This document shows positions 7,953 through 15,721 of a stretch of DNA of 64,000 bases, piece by piece. This DNA is from an uncultured Victivallaceae bacterium. Lineage in GTDB: Bacteria > Verrucomicrobiota > Lentisphaeria > Victivallales > Victivallaceae. Both the position numbers and the translations under genes were made by a program. The stretch lies in NCBI GenBank assembly GCA_944389925.1, contig CALXOD010000067.1, positions 1-64,000 of the forward strand, read 5' to 3'. Position 1 is the first letter of the stretch. Each line of letters begins with the position of its first letter. The notes beneath the pieces were generated by a model that searched no databases, had not been told where the DNA came from, and saw only the letters and a list, made by a program, of their open reading frames with translations.

Positions 7953-8867
7953 TCAGTTATGAAAAGCCTGCAGCGTTTCCATGCTGTTGATGTTGGCTGT
8001 CGGCAGTTCAGAGATCGTACGCCGCATCAAGCCGGTGAGCACGTTGCCGGGGCCGAATTCGATCATGCGTTCGCCGCCTGCTGCGACCATGGCACGAACG
8101 CATTCCTCCCAGCGGACGCTGCCGGCGACCTGCCGGGCGAGATTGTCGCGGATTTCCGCAACTGAAGTGGCGGGGGCGGCGCTGAAGTTCTGCCAGACCG
8201 GAATTTCCGGCATCTGGATGGCTGCGTCCGCCAGAACCGGCTTCAAGGCATCACCGGCGGACTGCATCAGGCGGGAGTGGAACGCACCGGCCACATTAAG
8301 GACGATCACCTTGCGCATGCCGCGTTCCTTAAGGGCGGCAACGGCTTCTGCAAGCTTGTTTTTTTCGCCGCTGATGACGATCTGGCCGGGATTGTTGTAG
8401 TTGGCCACATCAATGCCGCATTGTTCGCACACTTCACGGATGACGACGGCGTCGCCGCCGAGGACGGAGGCCATGCCGCCGCTCTCGGCCCGGCAGGCGG
8501 CATCCATGAGTTCAGCACGCTTGGCCAGCAATTTCAATCCGTCGGCGAAGGAAAAGGCGCCGGCGGCATAAAAAGCGGCGTACTCGCCCAGGCTCAATCC
8601 GGCACAACCGATCGGACGGATTTCCGGAAACCGTTCCCGGAAAGCGGCCAGTGCGGCGCAGCTCATGGTGTAGATCGCGACCTGGCAGTAACGGGTTTCG
8701 GTCAGTTTTTCAGCGGGACCGTTGAAGCAGATGTCGCTCAGGGAGTAGCCGAGCACAGCGTCCGCTTCCTGGAAAATCGCCCGGGCAGCGGCACTGTTTT
8801 CTGAAAAATCCCTGCCCATTCCCACTGTCTGGGCCCCCTGTCCGGAAAAAACGAAAAAGTCTTTCAT
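7953..8867 (-). CDS. fabD: Malonyl-CoA:ACP transacylase
   Basis: A 304-residue acyltransferase beginning 'FVFSGQGAQTVGMG', the canonical FabD N-terminus. The nucleophile motif is G-L-S-L-G-E-Y (about residues 90-96), where most FabD proteins have G-H-S-L-G-E; the Ser is retained. 'GAFHSRLM' supplies the catalytic His and 'EFGPGNVLTGLMRR' the C-terminal signature. It transfers malonyl from CoA to acyl carrier protein in the cytoplasm. It is first gene of the fabD-fabG pair; AGGA lies seven bases before ATG. Confidence 0.93.
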   Translation of the reverse strand: MKDFFVFSGQGAQTVGMGRDFSENSAAARAIFQEADAVLGYSLSDICFNGPAEKLTETRYCQVAIYTMSCAALAAFRERFPEIRPIGCAGLSLGEYAAFYAAGAFSFADGLKLLAKRAELMDAACRAESGGMASVLGGDAVVIREVCEQCGIDVANYNNPGQIVISGEKNKLAEAVAALKERGMRKVIVLNVAGAFHSRLMQSAGDALKPVLADAAIQMPEIPVWQNFSAAPATSVAEIRDNLARQVAGSVRWEECVRAMVAAGGERMIEFGPGNVLTGLMRRTISELPTANINSMETLQAFHN

Positions 8868-9049
8868 AAAAAAATCCTGATTGATTCACACATTCTTTCT
8901 TTTGCGCATTCATCAACTTACACCGGAAAGGGCGAAATTTCAAGCGGATACTGTTTGTATCGGAGATTCGACAGAGGAAAAAACGCCATTCAGCAGGGCA
9001 GCTGCCGGGACTGGAAATTTTCGGAACCACCATTATATTACGGCCAGAC

Positions 9050-9058
9050 AGGAGGTGA
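9050..9058 (+). promoter_or_regulatory. Strong ribosome binding site deciding the start at 9066
   Basis: AGGAGGTGA is complementary to the 3' end of 16S rRNA and lies seven bases before ATG 9066. It rules out the longer open frame that begins at 8955. Confidence 0.85.
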
Positions 9059-9065
9059 GACGGAC

Positions 9066-9311
9066 ATGAGCGAACAAAAAAAGAACCCATCTGCCATGCT
9101 TCTGGGGCTGGGGCTGGACAATCAGGACGGACACCAGCGGATTACCCGGGGCGATAATTTTTGTCTGGTGGGCGGTTCCGAGGAGACTCATGACCGCATG
9201 ACCGAGACCGCGGTGAAATTCAACGAGAAGCTCTCGAAGCGCGGTAAGTCTCTTCAGGAACTTTCCAAAGACGAGTTTGTGGATCTGATCCACGAAGCTT
9301 CCGGAAGATAG
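9066..9311 (+). CDS. Small conserved-looking protein of unknown function (81 aa)
   Basis: A compact soluble protein (MSEQKKNPSAMLLGLGLDN...). It has no signal peptide or membrane segment. Recognisable stretches are 'LLGLGLDNQDGHQRITRGDNF', 'GGSEETHDRM', 'KFNEKLSKRGKS' and 'DEFVDLIHEA'. I have the impression of a short family seen in planctomycete-type genomes, but I cannot name a function. The near-perfect ribosome binding site indicates high translation. It is divergent from fabD and 132 bases upstream of prmC on the same strand. The alternating charged C-terminal half is probably helical. Confidence 0.75.
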   Translation: MSEQKKNPSAMLLGLGLDNQDGHQRITRGDNFCLVGGSEETHDRMTETAVKFNEKLSKRGKSLQELSKDEFVDLIHEASGR

Positions 9312-9443
9312 GTTATTCATTGCTTTCCGGGGCATTGCCGCCGTCATCCGCGCAGGGGTGCGTGTTTTGATACGGACGGAGTGCCGTTGCCGTTCCGGTA
9401 TGCTGGTGGAGTTTTTTTCTCGAAAAACGATAAGGAATCAAAA

Positions 9444-10301
9444 GTGAACGGAGCATTTTCCGCCGTAGAAACCATCGGCGAAGTGCTGGCACGCTGGCGG
9501 CAGATGCTGATGGCGGCCGGAGTGGAGGATGCAGAATGGGAATGTGCGCTGATTTACAGCGAACTTTCCGGGATCCGGCATACGGAACTGCAGCGTGCAG
9601 CCGCTGCCGCGCCGGAGGTGGTGGCGCATGGAGATCTATGGGTGGCGCGGCGACTGCGCCGGGAGCCGTTGCAGTATATCATGGGACATGCGCCGTTCAT
9701 GGATTTCGAGCTGGAGGTGACACCGGATGTATTGATTCCCCGTCCGGAAACGGAATTACTGGCGGAGGCGTTGATCCGGGATCTCCCGCATGGCGGGCGG
9801 CTGCTGGATGTCGGTACCGGATCCGGTGCGATCGCTTTGTCCGTGGCATACGCCCGTTCCGATATCACCGTGCTGGCGCTGGAGGTCAGCGAGGCGGCAT
9901 TAAAGGTTGCGGCTCGGAACCGGGCCCGTTACGGGTTGGAACAGACGGTGATGCTGCGTCGGAGTGACCTGCTGGCGGCGCTGGAGGAGGGGGAACAATT
10001 CGATTTTCTGGCGGCGAATCTGCCTTACATTGCAGAAGAGGAGTATGCCGGTCTGCAACCGGAAGTCCGGGATTTTGAGCCGAAACTTGCATTGACCGCG
10101 CCGGAAGACGGGCTGGCATTGATTCTGGAGCTGGCGCGTCAGGCTCCACCGCATCTTAAACCTGGTGCGGGGGTGATATTTGAAATCGGCTGGCGTCAGG
10201 GACAGACACTCGCCAAGGCATTGCGGCGCATGGGGTATTGCGAGGTGGCTGTGCTCCGGGATTATTCCGGTCTGGATCGCTTTGTCAGGTGCGTTCGGTA
10301 G
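9444..10301 (+). CDS. prmC: Peptide chain release factor N5-glutamine methyltransferase
   Basis: I start at GTG 9444, preceded by AAGGA; the upstream in-frame GTG at 9381 adds an unrelated tail. The 285-residue protein has the PrmC N-terminal helical domain, 'EPLQYIMGHAPFMDFELEVTPDVLIPRPETELL' (family hallmark), the SAM-binding L-D-V-G-T-G-S-G at about residue 120, and A-N-L-P-Y-I at about residue 190. The catalytic motif is normally N-P-P-Y; here the first Pro is Leu, while Asn and Tyr are kept. PrmC methylates the Gln of the GGQ motif of release factors. Its end overlaps the convergent membrane protein gene by 17 bases. Confidence 0.92.
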   Translation: MNGAFSAVETIGEVLARWRQMLMAAGVEDAEWECALIYSELSGIRHTELQRAAAAAPEVVAHGDLWVARRLRREPLQYIMGHAPFMDFELEVTPDVLIPRPETELLAEALIRDLPHGGRLLDVGTGSGAIALSVAYARSDITVLALEVSEAALKVAARNRARYGLEQTVMLRRSDLLAALEEGEQFDFLAANLPYIAEEEYAGLQPEVRDFEPKLALTAPEDGLALILELARQAPPHLKPGAGVIFEIGWRQGQTLAKALRRMGYCEVAVLRDYSGLDRFVRCVR

Positions 10302-10626
10302 CCGCCGCTGCCGGTGAAGACTGCGCGTCGGCCCGGGCCCGGCATCTCCGGTAATAGAGAACCAGGATCAGGTCGGTAGCGACCATGGTGCCGTTGAGCA
10401 TATAGAGCCAGAAAATAAAATCCGGCTTATAGAGAATTTTATGCAGGCCACCGCTGATATAACCGATGATGACAAGCAGAGCGAAGAGAATGCTTTTCCC
10501 TCCGGGGTTTTTGCTTTTGTAGGTTTTCCAGATGGCGGCGGGCCAGCTGGCTGCGAAGCAGATCAGCATGCCCGCTTCAAACCAGCTGAGGTTTCCGGGA
10601 TTGAAAGAAAGCAGTTCCTGTAACAT
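10285..10626 (-). CDS. Small three-helix membrane protein of unknown function
   Basis: Using ATG 10626 the product is 113 residues (a GTG at 10668 would add 14). There are three hydrophobic segments: 'FEAGMLICFAASWPAAIW', 'SILFALLVIIGYISGGL' and 'FIFWLYMLNGTMVATDLILVLYY'. The 'CFAASWPAAIWKTYKSKNPGGKS' region resembles the conserved loop of PQ-loop/SWEET-like small membrane proteins, but I do not recognise a named family. It ends in a polar Ala-rich tail. It is convergent with prmC (overlapping ends) and downstream of the paaK-like gene on the same strand, with a 27-base gap to it if the longer start is used. Confidence 0.65.
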   Translation of the reverse strand: MLQELLSFNPGNLSWFEAGMLICFAASWPAAIWKTYKSKNPGGKSILFALLVIIGYISGGLHKILYKPDFIFWLYMLNGTMVATDLILVLYYRRCRARADAQSSPAAAATERT

Positions 10627-10695
10627 AATTGATGACTTTGCCGGATTGATGGATGAGGCCGCCCGCACCGGGAGGAGGGCGGGCGGCGAAAGTCT

Positions 10696-12012
10696 TTATT
10701 TATTCCGATGGTCAAGAACCCGTTTGGCTTTTCCCTCGCTGCGCTGAATGGTGTTCGGTGCGACGAGTTTGACTTTGATGCGGATGCCGATGACGCTTTC
10801 GACCGCACTGGAGAGCTGCTGATGCAGAGCTTCCAGCTCCCGAACCTGGTCAGAGAAAAGCGAATCGCTGATTTCGACATCGACTTCGATATTGTCCATG
10901 CCTTTTTCGGTATAAAGCACGATCTGGTAATGCGGCAGCGTTCCCTTGACCGAAAGCAGCGCGCTTTCGATCTGTGACGGAAAGACATTGACTCCCCGAA
11001 TGATGAACATATCGTCACTGCGGGAACTGATTCGGGCAATCCGGCGCAGGGTTCTTCCGCAGGCGCAGGGTTCACTGATGATTCGGGTCAGGTCGCGCGT
11101 CCGATAACGGATCATCGGCATGGCTTCCTTGGTCAACGTGGTCAGCACCAGTTCGCCGAACTCTCCGTCGGGCAGTACTTCTCCGGTTTCCGGATTGATG
11201 ATTTCCGGATAGAAATGGTCTTCGAGAATGTGGAGGCCATTCTGGCAGGGGCATTCGATGGCGACGCCGGGGCCGATGATTTCGGAGAGACCATAGATGT
11301 CGTAGGCTTTGATTCCCGCGCCGGACTCAATGCGCTGACGCATTTCGTTGGTCCACGGCTCCGCGCCGAAGACGCCGACCCGCAGGGGCAGTTCCCGCAA
11401 GTCAATACCGTTGGCCAGCGCCTGTTCAATCATGAAAATGAAGTAACTCGGCGTACAGCAGATGCCGGTGGTGCCGAAATCACGCATCAGCATGACCTGG
11501 CGCTTGGTATTGCCACCGGAGGTCGGGATGACGGTGGCGCCGAGCGCTTCCGCGCCGTAATGCGCCCCCAGTCCACCGGTAAAAAGCCCATAGCCATAAG
11601 AGACCTGAATCAAATCGTTGCGGGTCAGCCCGACACTGGCGAGGTTGCGCTTGACCACTTCGGCCCATACCTGGATGTCGTGGGCATTGTAGGCGACCAC
11701 GATCGGTTTGCCGGTGGTACCGCTGGAGGCATGCAGCCGGACGATCTCCGATTTGGGGCAGGCAAAGAGGCCGAAGGGATAGGTGTCTCTCAAATCCACT
11801 TTGGCCGAAAAGGGCAACCGGGAGAGATCTTCCAGAGTGCGAATGTCTTCGGGGGTCAGTTTGAGCGCTTCCATCCGGCTGCGAAACAGCCCGACCCGCT
11901 CATAAGCGTGACGAACCGTTTTCTGCAGCCGTGCCAGCTGCAGTTCCCGCAGGTACTCCGGACGCACATAATCCAGTGCGCTCAGATCATCGTTGAGTTG
12001 TAGAGAAGACAT
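10696..12012 (-). CDS. paaK: Phenylacetate-CoA ligase family protein
   Basis: Start set at ATG 12012 (MSSLQLNDDLSALDYV), GGAA seven bases upstream; an ORF extension to 12042 is possible. The 438-residue protein has the adenylate-forming motif S-S-G-T-T-G-K-P (about residues 92-99), 'YGLSEIIGPGVA', 'YRTRDLTRI' and the C-terminal 'GRSDDMFIIRGVNVFPSQIE'-like segment (SSRSDDMFIIRGVNVFPSQIE region) of PaaK. The reaction is ATP-dependent CoA ligation of phenylacetate or another aryl acid. No phenylacetate-degradation genes are nearby; in anaerobes such ligases often serve aromatic amino acid fermentation, which is inference here. Confidence 0.88.
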   Translation of the reverse strand: MSSLQLNDDLSALDYVRPEYLRELQLARLQKTVRHAYERVGLFRSRMEALKLTPEDIRTLEDLSRLPFSAKVDLRDTYPFGLFACPKSEIVRLHASSGTTGKPIVVAYNAHDIQVWAEVVKRNLASVGLTRNDLIQVSYGYGLFTGGLGAHYGAEALGATVIPTSGGNTKRQVMLMRDFGTTGICCTPSYFIFMIEQALANGIDLRELPLRVGVFGAEPWTNEMRQRIESGAGIKAYDIYGLSEIIGPGVAIECPCQNGLHILEDHFYPEIINPETGEVLPDGEFGELVLTTLTKEAMPMIRYRTRDLTRIISEPCACGRTLRRIARISSRSDDMFIIRGVNVFPSQIESALLSVKGTLPHYQIVLYTEKGMDNIEVDVEISDSLFSDQVRELEALHQQLSSAVESVIGIRIKVKLVAPNTIQRSEGKAKRVLDHRNK

Positions 12013-12176
12013 GTTTTGTTCCGTTGTTTTTGCAGTAACCAAGGTAATTTGAATAATATAACGCCAATCTGCCGTTTTCGCAAGAGGGACGATGCATTTT
12101 TCATGATTTGCGGCAGCGGAGAGGTGCGAACAGTGCTATATTACAGCAGAAGAAAACAGAATTCTGAAAAAGATAG

Positions 12177-14651
12177 ATGATGATGGATTTGCAGGAAAAC
12201 ACGCTGCCGGTCAGCACCGTGCTGCCGGAATTGGCCGCGGCTTTGCAGCAGCACGGGCGGGCGGTGCTGGCCGCGCCGCCCGGTGCGGGAAAAACCACCC
12301 TGGTGCCCCCCTATTTGTTGCAGACGCTGTGCAGTTCCGGTGGTCGGATTATTCTTCTGGAGCCGCGGCGCGTGGCGGCGCGTGCGGCTGCGGCGCGAAT
12401 TGCCGCCTTGCTGGGAGATCAGGTCGGAGGCGTGGCTGGATATCGGGTTCGCGGAGAGAGTCGGGTATCGGGAACCACCCGGATTGAAGTGGTGACCGAA
12501 GGGGTATTGACCCGGATGGTGCAGGAGGATCCGGAGTTGTCCGGGGTTTCTCTGGTGATTTTCGATGAATTTCACGAACGCCATCTGGAGGGGGATCTTG
12601 CCCTGGCGCTGGTCTGGGATGCGCGCGAAGCCTTGCGGGAGGATCTGGGGGTGCTGGTGATGTCCGCCACGCTGGAGGTGGAACGGATTGCCGCCTTGCT
12701 GGATGAGGCGCCGGTCGTCGAGGCGGCGGGGCGGGTGTTTCCGGTCACCGAACATTGGGGGGAGGCGTTCGGGGAGCCGGCGGAGCTGTCGCGGCGAATG
12801 GCTGCGGCCGTCCGCCGGGTGGCGGAACGGGAGTCGGGAGGGATTCTGGTATTTCTGCCCGGCGTCGGGGAGATTGAAAAAACTGCCGCGCTGTTGCGGC
12901 ACAACTTGCCGGCGGATACTCTGCTGGTGACGCTGCACGGCAGTCTGGATCGGGAGGCGCAGGACGAAGCGCTCATTCCCGCGCCGCCGGGGCAGCGCAA
13001 GGTGGTGCTGGCTACCAATATTGCCGAAAGCAGTTTGACGCTGAACGGGATTCGTGTGGTGATCGATTCCGGATACGAACGACGTTTGCGTTTCGATCCC
13101 GGTTCCGGGATGCCGCGTCTGGAGTGCTGTCGTATTTCCCGGGCTTCCGCAGCTCAGCGGGCGGGGCGGGCCGGGCGAACGGAGGCCGGGGCGGTATACC
13201 GGCTGTGGACGGAAGCGGATCATCGGTTGCTGGCGGAACGGCCGCTGCCGGAAATCCGGGAGGCCGATTTGTCACGTCTGGCACTTGAGCTGGCACGCTG
13301 GGGCGCGTCGCCGGAATCACTGCGCTGGCTGGATCCGCCGCCGGAAAGTACCTGGCAGGCAGCGTGCACTGTGTTGATGGATCTGGGGGCGTTGGATTCT
13401 TCCGGAAAATTGACCCGGCACGGGCGGGCGCTGGCCTTGTTGCCGGTACATCCGCGTATTGGCGCCATGCTTTTGCAGGCAAAAGAGATGGAACTGGCGC
13501 CTCTGGGCTGTGAACTGGCGGCACTGCTGGAAGAGCGGGATATTCTGCCGCCGGGCGTCGGCGCGGATGTGCAGCTGCGTCTGGAACAATGGCGTCGGCG
13601 ACCTCGGGAATACCGGACGCTGAACATGATTCGCGATCAGTTGTTGCGTTTGATGCGGGTAACGTGGCGGGAACAGCCGGTGGACGCGGCGGGCGTTCTG
13701 CTGGCGCATGCTTATCCGGAATGGGTGGGACGGAGCCGTGCTCATGCGGGGGCGTCTTATCTTTTACGCTGTGGTCGCGGGGTGGTGCTGGATAACGGGG
13801 ATGATCTGCGCCGAGCCGGTTTTCTGGCAGTAGCGCGGTTGGACGGAGGGGGGGGCGCCGGTCGGATTCGCTTGGCGGCGGAGTTGCGGGAGGAGGATTT
13901 GCGGCGCTGCTTTCCGGAGGGGATAGTTGTAGAGACGGTGGCGGAGTTTGATCGGATGCGGGAACGCGTTTCGGCATTCCGGGTGGAACGTTTTGGGGCG
14001 ATCGAACTGAGGCGGACACCATTGGAGGCGCCGCCGCCGGAACAGTGCGCCCGGTTGTTGGCGGAGGCGGTTCGAGAGGTGGGACTTCAGGTGTTGGCAT
14101 GGGATGGCGCGGCCCGATCACTGCTGGAACGGGTTCGATTCGCCGCGAGCCGGGAACCCAGCAGGTGGCCGGATTGGAGTGAAGCGGGAATCGCGGCACA
14201 ACTGGAGACATGGCTGCTGATGCTGCCGCAGGTCCGGTCTTTCGACGCACTGCGCAAGGTGGATTGGCAGGCACTGTTCCGCACGGTGCTGGGGTATGCG
14301 GAAGTGAACCGTCTGGAACGGATTTATCCGGAAAGATTCGTGGTTCCCACCGGTTCCCGGATTCGCATTGATTATTCCGGGACGGTGCCGGTGCTTGCAG
14401 TCCGCGTACAGGAATTGTACGGCTTGAAGACGCATCCGGTGCTGGGGGAAGGGCGCGTTCCTTTAAAGCTGGAATTACTCTCTCCGGCGCACCGGGTGAT
14501 TCAAATCACGTCTGATCTTCCAGGATTCTGGCAGAACAACTGGGGACCGGTTCGCCGGGAAATGCGCGCGGCTTATCCCAAACATTTCTGGCCCGAAAAC
14601 CCTGCCGATGCGCAGCCGACGACACGGGCCGGTTCCTCCGGCAGCCGTTGA
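12177..14651 (+). CDS. hrpB: ATP-dependent helicase HrpB
   Basis: An 824-residue DEAH-box-type helicase. Visible motifs: Walker A A-P-P-G-A-G-K-T-T at about residue 33, D-E-F-H-E-R (motif II) at about 128, S-A-T-L at about 161, 'TNIAESSLTLNGI' at about 278 and 'QRAGRAGR' at about 325. The C-terminal region with 'YPERFVVPTGSRIRIDYSG' and 'RVQELYGLKTHPVL' is diagnostic of HrpB rather than HrpA. Its cellular role is poorly defined; RNA remodelling is likely. Three consecutive ATG codons occur at 12177-12185 without a strong ribosome binding site, so the exact start is uncertain by a few residues. Confidence 0.92.
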   Translation: MMMDLQENTLPVSTVLPELAAALQQHGRAVLAAPPGAGKTTLVPPYLLQTLCSSGGRIILLEPRRVAARAAAARIAALLGDQVGGVAGYRVRGESRVSGTTRIEVVTEGVLTRMVQEDPELSGVSLVIFDEFHERHLEGDLALALVWDAREALREDLGVLVMSATLEVERIAALLDEAPVVEAAGRVFPVTEHWGEAFGEPAELSRRMAAAVRRVAERESGGILVFLPGVGEIEKTAALLRHNLPADTLLVTLHGSLDREAQDEALIPAPPGQRKVVLATNIAESSLTLNGIRVVIDSGYERRLRFDPGSGMPRLECCRISRASAAQRAGRAGRTEAGAVYRLWTEADHRLLAERPLPEIREADLSRLALELARWGASPESLRWLDPPPESTWQAACTVLMDLGALDSSGKLTRHGRALALLPVHPRIGAMLLQAKEMELAPLGCELAALLEERDILPPGVGADVQLRLEQWRRRPREYRTLNMIRDQLLRLMRVTWREQPVDAAGVLLAHAYPEWVGRSRAHAGASYLLRCGRGVVLDNGDDLRRAGFLAVARLDGGGGAGRIRLAAELREEDLRRCFPEGIVVETVAEFDRMRERVSAFRVERFGAIELRRTPLEAPPPEQCARLLAEAVREVGLQVLAWDGAARSLLERVRFAASREPSRWPDWSEAGIAAQLETWLLMLPQVRSFDALRKVDWQALFRTVLGYAEVNRLERIYPERFVVPTGSRIRIDYSGTVPVLAVRVQELYGLKTHPVLGEGRVPLKLELLSPAHRVIQITSDLPGFWQNNWGPVRREMRAAYPKHFWPENPADAQPTTRAGSSGSR

Positions 14652-14692
14652 TCCTGTGTGGTGATCGCAGACCACGCGGCGGTTGATCCGGG

Positions 14693-15721
14693 TCAGTTGA
14701 CCGGCAGGAGCCGTTGCAGGGCGTCCAGAAATTCCGGGAAATCCCGGGTGAGAAATTCCAGGCGGCGTTCCGGAGGAACCTTAGCCATGCCTTCGATATG
14801 AAAGGCCAGTACGCGAGTTTTCCACGCTGCGGGAAGGAGTTGTTTTTCCCGGTCGGACAGCGGCAGCAGACGCTCGTAGGTTTCCAGAAAGATCCGGGTT
14901 CGTTTCGCGTGGAAGCGCGGCAACTGCGTAAGATCCCAGATATTGCCGCAATCCGCGTCGGCAGGCAGGCCACCGGCAAAGAAATGCAGCGCGTCTGCAA
15001 TGTCCCGGATACGCGCTCCCGGCATGGTCCAGTCGAAGTCGAAAATTCCGGCCACCCGGCCGTTTTCATCGAACAGCAGATTGGAAAAATTAAGATCTCC
15101 ATGAATGATGTCGCAGTCGACTTCCGCGTAGATTTCGTCGCGGTATTCTTCCGCCAGATTTCGGGCGAGTCCGAGCACAGTATGCAGTCCGGTCACACCG
15201 GTGTCCGCGGCGAGGTGTTCCAGCGCACTGAGCATGGCAGCTGGATCGTCCAGCCGGGTACTGGGGGCGGCCCCGCCGGGAATGGCGGCTTCGAACTGGC
15301 AGACGGAAAGCTTCTCCATCTTCGGACGCCATTGTCGGGTGACGCGGTGAAATTCGGCCAGCACCCGCGCCAGTTCCCGGAGTTCCGTCTCGCTGCCGGT
15401 ATCGATGAAACGTCCGGCAACAAAGGGGTGGAGTTCGTAGACCGCACCGTCTTCCTGCACGAAGCGACGACCGTCGCGGGCCGCGACCGGGAGGGTGGTG
15501 GGCAGACCATGATGCAGTAGAAATTCCCGGAACCGGTGGTCGCGTTCGACCAGCCGGGGATCAGAGGTGCGCGCTCCCCGGCGGCGCAGCAGATAACGCC
15601 GGTTGTCGGCGGCGGTTACCCGCCAGCATTTTCCGGCGGTGCCGCCGCCGGAAGTGAGCTCCCGGACTGTGCCGACCGCAGGATAGTGGGCGGCAAGCAG
15701 CGTGGTGACGAAATCGTTCAT
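14693..15721 (-). CDS. Aminoglycoside phosphotransferase (APH)-fold kinase
   Basis: A 342-residue protein of the APH/homoserine kinase-II-like superfamily. The catalytic loop 'CDIIHGDLNFSNLLFD' (Brenner motif H-G-D-L-x-x-x-N) is at about residues 205-220, followed by the metal-binding 'GIFDFDWT'. The N-terminal lobe has 'RYLLRRRG', probably the ATP lysine/arginine region. Substrate is unknown; sugar or small-molecule alcohol is plausible. Its start codon overlaps the stop of the heparinase-like gene upstream (TAATG), so the two are translationally coupled. That suggests the kinase handles a product of the secreted enzyme, which is inference. Confidence 0.8.
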   Translation of the reverse strand: MNDFVTTLLAAHYPAVGTVRELTSGGGTAGKCWRVTAADNRRYLLRRRGARTSDPRLVERDHRFREFLLHHGLPTTLPVAARDGRRFVQEDGAVYELHPFVAGRFIDTGSETELRELARVLAEFHRVTRQWRPKMEKLSVCQFEAAIPGGAAPSTRLDDPAAMLSALEHLAADTGVTGLHTVLGLARNLAEEYRDEIYAEVDCDIIHGDLNFSNLLFDENGRVAGIFDFDWTMPGARIRDIADALHFFAGGLPADADCGNIWDLTQLPRFHAKRTRIFLETYERLLPLSDREKQLLPAAWKTRVLAFHIEGMAKVPPERRLEFLTRDFPEFLDALQRLLPVN

